NCBI GenBank assembly: GCA_944377745.1
Contig: CALWFV010000024.1
Location: forward strand, 1 to 48,927
DNA length: 48,927 bases
Source: an uncultured Mediterraneibacter sp.
Lineage (GTDB): Bacteria > Bacillota > Clostridia > Lachnospirales > Lachnospiraceae
Direction: 5' to 3'
The notes below the pieces were generated by a model. That model was not told the DNA's origin. It ran no database searches and worked only from the letters and a program-made list of their open reading frames with translations. Positions 22,876-31,261 of this stretch are shown here, one piece after another (position 1 is the stretch's first letter; every line of letters begins with the position of its first letter). A program made the position numbers and the translations under genes.

Positions 22876-23244
22876 ATGGACAACGAAATGGTATTGTGTG
22901 TGTCGAACGCATATGAAAAGAAATTTTATCTGAATCCGGAATTTGATTCTCTGCCGGAGAGCATCCGGCAGGAGTTGCAGATCATGTGTGTGCTGTACAC
23001 GGAAGACGTGGGCGGCATCCTGATGCTGGTGTTTGACGAAAAGGGAAATCTGGAGCTGAAGGTAGACCACGAGGAGAATGATTTCTTTTTTGACGAGATC
23101 GGCAGTGTGCTCAAGATCAAGGAACTACAGAAGACAAAGCAGGAACTCTTTGAGTCGCTGGAGATGTTTTTCAAGGTATTCTATCTGGGTGAGGAGATCG
23201 ACAACGAAGAGAGCGACGACGAAGACGATCAGAAAGAAGAGTAA
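22876..23244 (+). CDS. Small acidic protein of unknown function
   Basis: A 122-residue protein I do not recognise with certainty. It starts MDNEMVLCVSNAYEKKFYLN, has a central beta-rich stretch (IMCVLYTEDVGGILMLVFDEKGNLEL) and ends in a highly acidic tail (EEIDNEESDDEDDQKEE, the last 17 residues). No membrane segment or catalytic motif is visible. The look is that of a small conserved cytosolic Lachnospiraceae protein. The ATG at 22876 follows AGAAAGGA; a longer reading frame would begin in the palindrome. It lies between birA and the shared terminator before lon. Confidence 0.6.
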   Translation: MDNEMVLCVSNAYEKKFYLNPEFDSLPESIRQELQIMCVLYTEDVGGILMLVFDEKGNLELKVDHEENDFFFDEIGSVLKIKELQKTKQELFESLEMFFKVFYLGEEIDNEESDDEDDQKEE

Positions 23245-23252
23245 GGAAAAGC

Positions 23253-23304
23253 GGGACTGCATTCCGGAATGACACTCATCATTTCCGAAATGCAGTCCCC
23301 TTTA
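23253..23304. terminator. Bidirectional terminator between the acidic-protein gene and lon
   Basis: A long imperfect stem (GGGACTGCATTCCGGAA with TTTCCGAAATGCAGTCCC) ends in CCTTTATTT on the plus strand; the lon stop codon (23304-23302) overlaps it. It separates two convergent genes. Confidence 0.7.
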
Positions 23305-25569
23305 TTTCAAAAGCTGTCCCAGCACATCCGTCACTTTCTTCACCGGGACGATCTCCAGCTTTTTCTTCACTTCTTCCGCCACGTCCTCAAGGTCTTCCAC
23401 ATTGTCCGCGGGGATGAACACCTTTTTGATCCCTGCGCGCTGCGCCGCCATCAGTTTTTCAGGAAGGCCGCCGATCGGCATAACGCCGCCGCGGAGAGAG
23501 ACCTCGCCGGTCATGGCGCAGTCTGTATCCACTGCCTTGCCTGTGATCAGAGAAGCCAGCGCAGTGGTCAGGGTGATGCCGGCGGATGGTCCGTCTTTAG
23601 GAACCGCACCCTCGGGAACATGGATGTGAAGGTCATGATCCTCAAATACTTTGCTCTCCTTCGGATAGAGAGATTTGACCAGAGTCAGCGCGATCTGGAC
23701 AGATTCCTTCATGACGTCGCCGAGCTGGCCGGTGATCAGGAGTTCTCCTTTTCCGTTGGTAAGCTTACTCTCAATATAGAGGATCTCTCCTCCGGCGCGG
23801 GTCCATGCGAGACCGGTGACGACGCCAGGGGTTTTGGCGGTCAGTTTCCGGTCATGGTGCATCTTTTTATGGCCCAGATATTCGGCCAGGTTTGATTTTG
23901 TCACGGTGAGCGGAGTTTCCTCGTTCCTTACAAGCTTAACGGCCGCGCTCCGGCAGAGCGTGTCGATCAGTTTTTTCAGATCTCGGACGCCGGATTCCAT
24001 GGTGTATTCGTCGATCATCTTCCGAAGAGCGCCGTCGGTGAGGCGCAGCGTCTTCGGATCGATCCCCATTGCCGCCTCCGCTTTCGGGAGCAGATGCTTT
24101 TTGGCAATGTGGTATTTCTCCAGGGCCGTGTACCCGGAGAAGGAGATCACTTCCATACGGTTCAGCAGCGGTTCGGGAATGGTGTCCGTAGTGTTCGCGG
24201 TGCAGACAAAGAGCACGTTGGACAGATCGTAGGGCACGTTCATATAGTGGTCCGTAAATGTATTGTTTTGCTCCGGATCCAGCACCTCGAGAAGCGCGCT
24301 CGCCGGATCTCCGCCGTAATCTTTCGCCAGCTTGTCCACCTCGTCCAGTACCATGACCGGATTGGAGACGCCGCTGCGCTTCATCCCTTCCATGATCCTT
24401 CCGGGCATGGCGCCTATGTAGGTCCGGCGGTGTCCGCGGATCTCAGCTTCGTCCCGGACGCCGCCTAGACTGATCCGCACATATTCCCGTCCCAGCGCCC
24501 GTGCGATACTCTGACCGATACTGGTCTTTCCGGTGCCGGGGGCTCCCACGAACAGAAGGATGGAGCCGTACTGTTTTTTATTCAGAGCCATGACGGCGAG
24601 CTGCTGGATGATACGTTCTTTCACTTTCTTCAGCCCGTAGTGATCCTCGTCGAGGATGGACTCCGCCCTGTCCAGGTCAATGGGCTGGACTTCCGGCGCT
24701 TTCCAGGAAAGGCTGGTCACGAAGTCGAGATAATCATAGAGAAGCCCGTATTCATGGCTGTCCTTGCCCTCCTGACGCATCCGGTTCAGCACTTTTTCCG
24801 CTTCCCGGCGGGCTTCATTATTCATGCCGGATTCCTGGATCTTTTTCTCAAATCTGCGCACATCGGAAACATTTTCCGGGTGCATCTCGTCCAACTCCCT
24901 CTGAAGATAATCGATCTGCTTCTTGATCGCCGCCTCCCGGTAAAGCTGTTCCTGCCCGTCTTTCTGTGCGTTTTGAGCCTCCTCGGAGACCCTTGCAACC
25001 TCCATGAACTCGTTGATCGCCGCGGAAATCATGGCGTATCTTGCCTTGCGGGAGTCCACGGCAAGGATTTTGTATTTCTCCTCCGCGTTCAGGTTCAGAT
25101 AATCGGAAAGGGCACAGGCAAGATCGTGGACATTCTTGCGCTGCAGGATGAAACTGCGCGCCCAGAGTCCCCACTGATAGCCCTGGACGAACCGGAGAAG
25201 AGAATTCCGCATCTGGGAAAACTGTTGGGCCGCTTCTTCCTCGGTCAGATCGTCCGCCTCGGGGCGCAGGGTGACAGAGGCGGTGAGTCTGCCGTTGTCA
25301 TTCGCAAGTTCGGATACATCTACTCTTTCCAGAGTGCGAACAGCGACGGAATCCTCCTCGCCCATCCCGTCGACCCGCGCCGACAGCCCGATGGGATAGA
25401 AATCTTCTGCAGCGTATTCGCCGCTCTCTTTTTCCTCCTTCAGAAAAATGAAGAGGATATCAGAACCGTTCTCTAGCTCCTCTGCGCCAAAGTCCGTGAA
25501 AAAATCACGTTTAAAATAGTAGGACACATCCGGCAGGAGAAGAAGGTTGTAAACAGGTCTTATGATCAT
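23302..25569 (-). CDS. lon: ATP-dependent Lon protease
   Basis: A 755-residue LonA. The N-terminal LAN domain (1-190) is followed by a coiled coil, the AAA+ module with Walker A GAPGTGKTS (near 345), Walker B PVMVLDEVDKL and the sensor region, and the C-terminal serine-lysine protease with PKDGPSAGITL (catalytic Ser) and PIGGLPEKLMAAQRAGIKKV (catalytic Lys). It degrades damaged and regulatory proteins in the cytosol. The N-terminus begins MIIRPVYNLLLLPDVSYYFK. AAAGGAGG lies before the ATG. A one-mismatch CIRCE operator about 105 bp upstream suggests HrcA control. Confidence 0.95.
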   Translation of the reverse strand: MIIRPVYNLLLLPDVSYYFKRDFFTDFGAEELENGSDILFIFLKEEKESGEYAAEDFYPIGLSARVDGMGEEDSVAVRTLERVDVSELANDNGRLTASVTLRPEADDLTEEEAAQQFSQMRNSLLRFVQGYQWGLWARSFILQRKNVHDLACALSDYLNLNAEEKYKILAVDSRKARYAMISAAINEFMEVARVSEEAQNAQKDGQEQLYREAAIKKQIDYLQRELDEMHPENVSDVRRFEKKIQESGMNNEARREAEKVLNRMRQEGKDSHEYGLLYDYLDFVTSLSWKAPEVQPIDLDRAESILDEDHYGLKKVKERIIQQLAVMALNKKQYGSILLFVGAPGTGKTSIGQSIARALGREYVRISLGGVRDEAEIRGHRRTYIGAMPGRIMEGMKRSGVSNPVMVLDEVDKLAKDYGGDPASALLEVLDPEQNNTFTDHYMNVPYDLSNVLFVCTANTTDTIPEPLLNRMEVISFSGYTALEKYHIAKKHLLPKAEAAMGIDPKTLRLTDGALRKMIDEYTMESGVRDLKKLIDTLCRSAAVKLVRNEETPLTVTKSNLAEYLGHKKMHHDRKLTAKTPGVVTGLAWTRAGGEILYIESKLTNGKGELLITGQLGDVMKESVQIALTLVKSLYPKESKVFEDHDLHIHVPEGAVPKDGPSAGITLTTALASLITGKAVDTDCAMTGEVSLRGGVMPIGGLPEKLMAAQRAGIKKVFIPADNVEDLEDVAEEVKKKLEIVPVKKVTDVLGQLLK

Positions 25570-25672
25570 GATCGTCTGCCTCCTTTATGGGAGCGCTCCC
25601 GGCAGCCGGTAAAATCTCATTGAAAATCAGTCCGGGACCGCTGTGTCAGCACTTATTTGCTGCAAATGCTTG

Positions 25673-25699
25673 TCAGCACTCGAAGCGAATGAGTGCTAA
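25673..25699 (-). promoter_or_regulatory. CIRCE operator upstream of lon
   Basis: TCAGCACTC, nine bases, GAGTGCTAA. This matches the HrcA operator TTAGCACTC-N9-GAGTGCTAA with one mismatch in the left arm. A similar one-mismatch CIRCE precedes hsp20 at 38590. Confidence 0.8.
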
Positions 25700-25714
25700 T
25701 GCTTCGGTAAAAAC

Positions 25715-25742
25715 ATGGCGAATAAAATCCTTTATTCGCCAT
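25715..25742 (-). terminator. Terminator downstream of tetR
   Basis: A perfect 12 bp stem (ATGGCGAATAAA/TTTATTCGCCAT) with a four-base loop, followed on the minus strand by GTTTTTA. It lies 76 bases after the tetR stop and isolates lon from tetR transcription. Confidence 0.75.
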
Positions 25743-25817
25743 ATTAACCAGATTCTTTAGTTACAATCCATAGAAGCAAATTAGCACAAAAACAATATTC
25801 TGTCAATAGCTCTTCCC

Positions 25818-26426
25818 TTAACTCATCAGAAAATTCAGCGATCCGGGAGGATTTTCCGTGCCCTTCTCGAGAAGACAGATCAGCGCCCTTATCGTGCGCT
25901 CGCTCTGCTCACGGGTGGAGGGAGCGAGGGTATCGTCCATCTTCACTGTGAGTACGATCAGCACGATCTCGGCCAGAGCTTCCGCGTCGTCAAAGTGGAT
26001 CTCGCCGGCTTCGATGCCCTGGCGGATGATCTCGGCGAGAACAGGTTTGAGTTCTGTGATGATGTGGTTGATATATTTCTGGTGAAGGTAGGCCTTCTCC
26101 TGCGCTCCTGTGCCTTCGCTTTCTCCTGACCTGATAAATTCGGAGGAAGAGTTCCGGCAAGCCTGGAAGATCATTGCCATCCGCGTAAACGGAGAAATAT
26201 CCGTCTGAGAGGAGAGAGCCTTTGCAGTCTTGAGCGGTTTTTCGTAACTGCGCTCCACAAGCGCTTCAAGGATCGCGTCTTTGGACGGAAAATAGTAATA
26301 GATGCTCCCCTTCCCGATCCCTGCGGTATGCGCGATCTCGCTGACGGAGATGGACTGGAGCTTCCGGTTTTCCAGGAGTTCCTGCAGGGCGTCCAGGATG
26401 CGGTCATATTTTAATTGATTTGCCAT
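25818..26426 (-). CDS. TetR family transcriptional regulator
   Basis: A 202-residue TetR repressor. The N-terminal helix-turn-helix reads LQSISVSEIAHTAGIGKGSI followed by YYYFPSKDAILEALVE (residues about 24-60); the rest is an all-helical ligand domain with no clear relation to a known ligand group. It is divergent from the SCP2-hydrolase-condensation-ACP-ligase operon, which carries three tandem GACCG/CGGTC repeats, so it is the likely repressor. A perfect AGAGAG/CTCTCT inverted repeat (26479-26494) and an extended -10 (TGCTATACT, minus strand near 26526-26521) lie in its own upstream region. AAAGGA precedes the ATG. Confidence 0.88.
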   Translation of the reverse strand: MANQLKYDRILDALQELLENRKLQSISVSEIAHTAGIGKGSIYYYFPSKDAILEALVERSYEKPLKTAKALSSQTDISPFTRMAMIFQACRNSSSEFIRSGESEGTGAQEKAYLHQKYINHIITELKPVLAEIIRQGIEAGEIHFDDAEALAEIVLIVLTVKMDDTLAPSTREQSERTIRALICLLEKGTENPPGSLNFLMS

Positions 26427-26610
26427 TGTACATCGTCCTTTTCAAAATGCTGCCGGCGGCTGTGCCGGATACTGTATCAGAGAGAACGCTCTCTTCTGAA
26501 AATAATACAAATACAATCAGAGTATAGCACAGGAATGCCTGAAGAGCCAGCGAGAAAACTTCACAAAAAATAAAAAGATTTCCCCCGTTATTTTGAGAGG
26601 AACGCCTGTT

Positions 26611-26691
26611 GACCGGCAGTCGAAAAGGTGATAATCTAACAGAAGAAAAGGAATGACCGCCGGTCGAAAATGGGACCGGATCGGTCGAAAA
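26611..26691 (+). promoter_or_regulatory. Promoter with three tandem TetR-operator-like repeats
   Basis: Three copies of a GACCG-(1 to 3 bases)-NGGTC or GACCGGCAGTC core, each followed by GAAAA, at 26613-26628, 26655-26670 and 26674-26691. The second and third are inverted repeats (GACCGCCGGTC; GACCGGATCGGTC). The first overlaps a TTGACC -35 (26611-26616) with a TAATCT -10 17 bp further down. The last ends five bases before the AGGAGG of the SCP2 gene. Confidence 0.65.
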
Positions 26692-26701
26692 GGAGGAAAT
26701 T

Positions 26702-27040
26702 ATGACCTACGCAGACATGTTTTCAAAAGTAAAGGGGATGCTGATGGACGCGGATGTGAGCGATATCCACGAACACCTTGCCTATCAGTTCAATATCACG
26801 GGCGAGGCGGAAGGCATCTTCTATGCGGAAGTAAAGGAAGGAAAGCTCTATGTGGAGCCGTACGAGTACTTTGACCGCGACGCCATGTTTACCTGTTCGG
26901 CGGAGACACTCTTCAAGATCGCGGACGGTAAGACGGATCCGATCCTTGCGGTGACGCTGGGAAAACTGAAAGTGGAGGGCAATATCGATAAAGCGCTGAA
27001 GCTGAAAGACCTGATCAACAGCAAGAAGAAAAAGAAATAA
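26702..27040 (+). CDS. SCP2 sterol-binding-like protein
   Basis: A 112-residue single SCP2 domain. Seen: MTYADMFSKVKGMLMDADV, AYQFNITGEAEGIFYAEVKE, a lipid-pocket strand pattern, then ETLFKIADGKTDPILAVTLGKLKVEGNIDKAL, which is the conserved C-terminal signature of the family (given as a region, residues 68-100), and a polylysine tail. SCP2 domains bind lipids or fatty-acyl-CoA and present them to enzymes. It opens the five-gene operon, which fits an acyl or lipid hand-over role. AGGAGG is six bases before the ATG. Confidence 0.8.
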   Translation: MTYADMFSKVKGMLMDADVSDIHEHLAYQFNITGEAEGIFYAEVKEGKLYVEPYEYFDRDAMFTCSAETLFKIADGKTDPILAVTLGKLKVEGNIDKALKLKDLINSKKKKK

Positions 27041-27068
27041 GAAATTTCAGAAAAGCAGGTGAAGAAAA

Positions 27069-28013
27069 ATGGGTAAATTATTAAAAGGAGCTGCAGTCCT
27101 TCTTGGAGCTGTGGCAGCGGCAGAGGCCGGTGGGACAGCGTATTTCTACAGAAGGACCATGAAGCGCTACAACGCGAAAGTGGAGAGGACTATGAAAATG
27201 TCCGGCGTGGACTGGGAACAGTATGTCCCTCTGATGTCACAGAGAAGGGACTGGATGATGGAACAGCCCCACGAGGATGTGTGGATCACTTCCCACGACG
27301 GGCTGAAGCTCCACGGTACATATTTCGAGGGGGACGGCGGGAACAAAGCCGTTATCTGTTTCCACGGGTATACCAGCCAGGGAACCAATGATTACGGAAG
27401 TCTTTCCTATTATTATCTGAACCACGGATTCCGGATGCTTCTGATCGATGAGCGCGCGCACGGCGAGAGTGAGGGAACCTATATCGGGTTCGGGACAATG
27501 GACCGGCTGGACGGAATGGAGTGGGTGAAATGGATGATCGAAAAGATCGGCGATGACGCCCAGATCCTCCTACATGGAAACTCCATGGGGGGCGCTACGG
27601 TCTGCATGATGAGCGGATTGAAGCTGCCGCCGCAGGTGAAAGGGATCGTCTCGGATTGTGCGTTTACCTCGGCGAAAGACGTGTTTACCCATGTGCTCCA
27701 CAGTATGTATCACCTTCCGGCATTCCCGATGATCCAGATCGCGGATAAGCTGAACAAGAGAAATGCAGGCTATGGTCTGAATGAGTGCAACGCGGCGGTC
27801 GAAGTGAGAAAGGCGGAGGTGCCGTTCCTCTTTATCCACGGCGGGAAGGACATCTTTGTTCCATGCTGGATGTGTGAAGAAATCTATAAGAACTGTGCTT
27901 CGCCGAAGACGAAACTGATCGTTGAAGAGGCGGGACACGGCGAGAGCTATTACAAAGACACAGAAGCCTATGAGGGGGCTCTGGATACATTTATCGGAGG
28001 GATAATGAAATGA
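27069..28013 (+). CDS. Membrane-anchored alpha/beta hydrolase
   Basis: A 314-residue alpha/beta hydrolase. An N-terminal hydrophobic segment (LLKGAAVLLGAVAAAEAGGT, residues 4-23) is likely a membrane anchor or uncleaved signal. Catalytic residues are visible: nucleophile in HGNSMGGATV (Ser near 177), Asp in HGGKDIFVP and His in EAGHGES. The oxyanion region is CFHGYTSQG and DERAHGES follows. In this operon it could act as thioesterase, esterase or acyltransferase. AAGCAGGTGAAG precedes the ATG. Its stop overlaps the next start (ATGATGA), so translation is coupled. Confidence 0.85.
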   Translation: MGKLLKGAAVLLGAVAAAEAGGTAYFYRRTMKRYNAKVERTMKMSGVDWEQYVPLMSQRRDWMMEQPHEDVWITSHDGLKLHGTYFEGDGGNKAVICFHGYTSQGTNDYGSLSYYYLNHGFRMLLIDERAHGESEGTYIGFGTMDRLDGMEWVKWMIEKIGDDAQILLHGNSMGGATVCMMSGLKLPPQVKGIVSDCAFTSAKDVFTHVLHSMYHLPAFPMIQIADKLNKRNAGYGLNECNAAVEVRKAEVPFLFIHGGKDIFVPCWMCEEIYKNCASPKTKLIVEEAGHGESYYKDTEAYEGALDTFIGGIMK

Positions 28014-29416
28014 TGAGAACAAGGAAGGGGCACAAAGTGTACCCGCTGACAGTGGCACAGAAATTCCATCTTTACTATGCACCCCACTGCCCGAACATGG
28101 CGGTGCTCAATATCGGGACAAGCCTGACCATCGAGGTGGAGCTTGACTGGGATCAGCTTAAGAAATCCATCAACGAGGCGTATGCGAGAAGCGAGGGCAT
28201 GCGCGTCCGTCTGGCAAAAGACAAAGAGGGAACCTGGTATCAGTATGTGATGGATCCGGAGGAGAAGGACATCGAATTTGTTGATTTCTCAGACAGGACA
28301 GTCGAAGAGGCTGAGGCGGAGATGCAGAAATGGACGACGGTGCCGTTCAAGATGTTCGATTCCCCGCTGACCAGGATCGTCATGATCAAGATGCCGGACG
28401 GGTTTAACGGAGTCTATTTCCTGGGGAACCATATGATCGTGGACGCCCAGTCGCTGATCTGCTTCCTTAAGGATATCATCGAGCTGTACTGCAATGCCAA
28501 GTATGAAGGAGTCCCGTATCCGAAAGACATGGCGTCCTATATCGAACAGCTTGAACGCGATTTCGCTTATGAAGCCGGAAGCAGGGCGCAGCAGAGAGAC
28601 GCCGAGTATTTCCAGAAGGAGATCGAGAAGGGCGAGCCGATCTACAATGACCTTCACGGGACGGCGAAACTGGAGTCCATGCGGGAAATGTTCAAGAATC
28701 CGGAACTCCGCTCCGCGTTCTGTGTGACGGACGATACAAAATCCGCGCTGGATATCTTCCATCTGGAAGAGGAGCCTACGAAACGGCTGATAGATTTCTG
28801 CGAGAAATATCATGTTTCCCTTGCGTGCCTTCTGCTTATGGGACTGCGTACCTATTATCAGAAGATGAACGGATTTGAGGACGTGTCCCTGACGACGACG
28901 ATCGCGCGCCGCGCGACCCTGAAAGAAAAGAAGTCCGGCGGCACAAGGATCCATTCCTTCCCGTTCCGCACGATCTTCCCGGAGGATATGAAGTTTATCG
29001 ATGGCGTGTACGCGATCCGCGACAAGCAGAACGAATACTTCCGCCACGCAAACTATGACCCGACCGCGTATTTTGCATACCGGGCAAAGACGTATCCGCA
29101 GCCCCAGCCCGGACTGGGGTATGAGCCCATCTCTCTGACTTACCAGCCTCTCACATTGAAGGAGAAAGGTCTGGATCAGTTGGGTGACATCCGTTATAAG
29201 ACGAAATGGTATCCGAATGGCATCTGCCCCCAGGGAATGTATCTGACGGTAATGCACCGCCCGGAGGACAACGGTCTGGACTTCAACTTTGAGCATCAGA
29301 TCAAGGCGGTGTCCAGGGAGGAACTTGAGTACCTGTATTATTACCTCTGCAAGATCATGTTCAAGGGTGCGGAGAACCCGGACCTGACCATCGGAGAGAT
29401 CATTAAATTAGTATAA
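28010..29416 (+). CDS. Condensation-domain-like acyltransferase (stand-alone)
   Basis: A 468-residue protein of the NRPS condensation / CoA-dependent acyltransferase superfamily. The catalytic HHxxxDG motif appears as NHMIVDAQS (residues about 143-151), keeping the active-site His and Asp. The N-terminal YPLTVAQKFHLYYA matches the C1 motif region, and the C-terminal region contains NFEHQIKAVSREEL. Such enzymes join an acyl group on a carrier protein to an amine or hydroxyl. There is no fused adenylation or carrier domain; those are separate genes downstream. Two tandem ATG codons occur at 28010 and 28013. The acceptor is unknown. Confidence 0.8.
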   Translation: MMRTRKGHKVYPLTVAQKFHLYYAPHCPNMAVLNIGTSLTIEVELDWDQLKKSINEAYARSEGMRVRLAKDKEGTWYQYVMDPEEKDIEFVDFSDRTVEEAEAEMQKWTTVPFKMFDSPLTRIVMIKMPDGFNGVYFLGNHMIVDAQSLICFLKDIIELYCNAKYEGVPYPKDMASYIEQLERDFAYEAGSRAQQRDAEYFQKEIEKGEPIYNDLHGTAKLESMREMFKNPELRSAFCVTDDTKSALDIFHLEEEPTKRLIDFCEKYHVSLACLLLMGLRTYYQKMNGFEDVSLTTTIARRATLKEKKSGGTRIHSFPFRTIFPEDMKFIDGVYAIRDKQNEYFRHANYDPTAYFAYRAKTYPQPQPGLGYEPISLTYQPLTLKEKGLDQLGDIRYKTKWYPNGICPQGMYLTVMHRPEDNGLDFNFEHQIKAVSREELEYLYYYLCKIMFKGAENPDLTIGEIIKLV

Positions 29417-29427
29417 GGAGAACGACC

Positions 29428-29661
29428 ATGTTTGAGAAATTAGTAAATATCATCTGCAACTATGTTGAGGTAGAGCCGGAGAATATCCATCCGGAGTCCC
29501 GTTTCATGGAGGATCTCGGTTTTACATCCTTCGACTTCATGAGCATGCTCGGAGAGATCGAGGATGAGTTTGATGTGGAGGTAGAGCAGACGGAGGCGGC
29601 AAATATCCGCACTGTGCAGGAAGCGGTTGACTATCTTGAGAAACTGACTGCTGAATCATAG
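29428..29661 (+). CDS. Dedicated acyl carrier protein
   Basis: A 77-residue acidic carrier protein. The phosphopantetheine site is in FMEDLGFTSFDFMSML (Ser in TSF, near residue 34), with the usual helix pattern before and after (VEVEPENIHPESR, EIEDEFDVEVEQTEAANI). The DSL motif of primary-metabolism ACPs is replaced by TSF, which points to a specialised carrier. AAGGAGAAC lies before the ATG. It sits 11 bases after the condensation gene and 88 bases before the ligase; a hairpin with a short T run fills the second gap. No phosphopantetheinyl transferase gene is in the window. Confidence 0.88.
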   Translation: MFEKLVNIICNYVEVEPENIHPESRFMEDLGFTSFDFMSMLGEIEDEFDVEVEQTEAANIRTVQEAVDYLEKLTAES

Positions 29662-29683
29662 AAACAAAATTGGAACAGAAGAC

Positions 29684-29712
29684 AGAGACAGGCTGCAGCG
29701 GTCTGTCTCTTT
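29684..29712 (+). terminator. Possible internal attenuator between ACP and ligase genes
   Basis: An 8 bp perfect stem (AGAGACAG at 29684-29691 with CTGTCTCT at 29703-29710), an 11-base GC-rich loop and only a short T tail (TTT). It could reduce, but is unlikely to stop, read-through into the ligase. Confidence 0.4.
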
Positions 29713-29748
29713 ATGTCCGCGCGGAAGCGGAGAAAGGATAGGGGAAAT

Positions 29749-31257
29749 ATGCTTTGCAGTACCGTACGTGAGATCCTGGCCGGAACAGAGAAGAAATACG
29801 GTCCGGAGGATGCGATCCGCTATAAAATAAGCAAAAGCGAGATCGGATCAAAAAGTTACACGCAGTTGAAAGAGGACAGCGAGAGTTTTTCAAATGTTCT
29901 GAAATGCATGGGCGAGCAGGGGAGCCATATCGCGGTGATCGGGATGACCTCCTACGAGTGGCTCGTAACTTATTTTGGAACAGTCAACAGCGGAAGCGTT
30001 ATCGTGCCGTTGGATGTGAACCTCCCGGCGGAGGATGTGTGCGATCTGATCGACCGCTCGGATTCCACTGTCTTTGTCTATGATGAAGTGAGAAAGGATG
30101 TGGCGGCGATCGCAAAGGAACGCTGCCCGAAGCTGAAGACTATGGTCTCCATGCAGCAGGCAGAGCATGATGACCATGCATATTCTTTCTGGAAGCTGAT
30201 CGAGGAACACAGAGGAAGCTTTGATTACGAGCCGGATCCGGATCAGCTCTGCACGATCATGTTCACATCGGGAACTACGGGAAAGAGCAAGGGAGTCATG
30301 CTGACCCACCGGAACGTGGCGGAGAACGCGACCTGCCTTGACATGAAGATCCCGGAGCGCATCGTGATCATGACGGTCCTTCCGATCCATCACGCATACT
30401 GCCTGAGCATGGATATCCTCAAAGGCGTGTCGCTGGGAGCGGTCATCTGCATCAATGATTCCCTGATGCGCGTGGCGAAGAACATCAAACTCTTCAAGCC
30501 GGAGATGATCCTGATGGTGCCGCTGATGATCGAGACTATGGCGAAGAAGCTGGAGGAGGCTTCCCTTCTCCCGGCGAAGATCGTGAAGAACCAGGTGTTC
30601 GGAAAACAGTTCCATACGATCTGCAGCGGCGGAGCTTACCTGGATCCTTCCTATATCGACCTGTTCAAAAAATATGATATCACGATCCAGCAGGGATACG
30701 GCATGACCGAGTGCGCGCCGGTCATCAGCGTTACCCAGGCATGGAACATCCGGAAAGACGCGGTGGGACAGCTTCTCCCCAACTGCGAGGCGAAGACCGT
30801 GGACGGCGAACTGTGGGTAAAAGGAAGCAGCGTGATGCAGGGATACTATAACATGCCGGAAGAGACGGCGGAGACCCTGGAGGACGGCTGGCTCAAGACC
30901 GGAGATCTGGGCTACGTTGATGAGGACGGCTTTGTCTACCTGACCGGACGCAAGAAGAACCTGATCATAACGAAGAACGGCGAGAATGTTTCCCCGGAAG
31001 AGCTGGAGAACGCGCTGAGTACGAACCGCCTTGTGGGAGAGGTGCTTGTCCGCGAGAAAGGCGGCGTGATCGAGGCAGAGATCTATCCGGATCAGGATTA
31101 CGTGAAGAAGAAACGGATCAAGGACGTCAGGGAGAAACTGCAGGAAGTTATCGACGAGTACAACCGCACTGCGGCGCCCCAGAAGAAGATCTACAGCCTG
31201 ATCGTGCGGGATACGGAGTTTGAGAAGACGACGACGAGGAAGATTAAGAGGTTCTGA
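29749..31257 (+). CDS. Acyl-AMP ligase (acyl-CoA/ACP synthetase family)
   Basis: A 502-residue ANL-superfamily adenylating enzyme. Motifs: MFTSGTTGKSKGVMLTHRN (A3, near 165), QGYGMTECAPVI (A5), KTGDLGYVDEDGFVYLTGRK (A7-A8) and the C-terminal catalytic lysine in TTTRKIKRF. The overall sequence is closer to long-chain acyl ligases than to amino-acid-activating domains, so a fatty or aryl acid is the expected substrate, loaded on the adjacent carrier. The start is set at ATG 29749 behind GGATAGGGG; the upstream ATG at 29713 falls on the edge of a hairpin and has no ribosome binding site. Last gene of the operon. Confidence 0.85.
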   Translation: MLCSTVREILAGTEKKYGPEDAIRYKISKSEIGSKSYTQLKEDSESFSNVLKCMGEQGSHIAVIGMTSYEWLVTYFGTVNSGSVIVPLDVNLPAEDVCDLIDRSDSTVFVYDEVRKDVAAIAKERCPKLKTMVSMQQAEHDDHAYSFWKLIEEHRGSFDYEPDPDQLCTIMFTSGTTGKSKGVMLTHRNVAENATCLDMKIPERIVIMTVLPIHHAYCLSMDILKGVSLGAVICINDSLMRVAKNIKLFKPEMILMVPLMIETMAKKLEEASLLPAKIVKNQVFGKQFHTICSGGAYLDPSYIDLFKKYDITIQQGYGMTECAPVISVTQAWNIRKDAVGQLLPNCEAKTVDGELWVKGSSVMQGYYNMPEETAETLEDGWLKTGDLGYVDEDGFVYLTGRKKNLIITKNGENVSPEELENALSTNRLVGEVLVREKGGVIEAEIYPDQDYVKKKRIKDVREKLQEVIDEYNRTAAPQKKIYSLIVRDTEFEKTTTRKIKRF

Positions 31258-31261
31258 TTTC

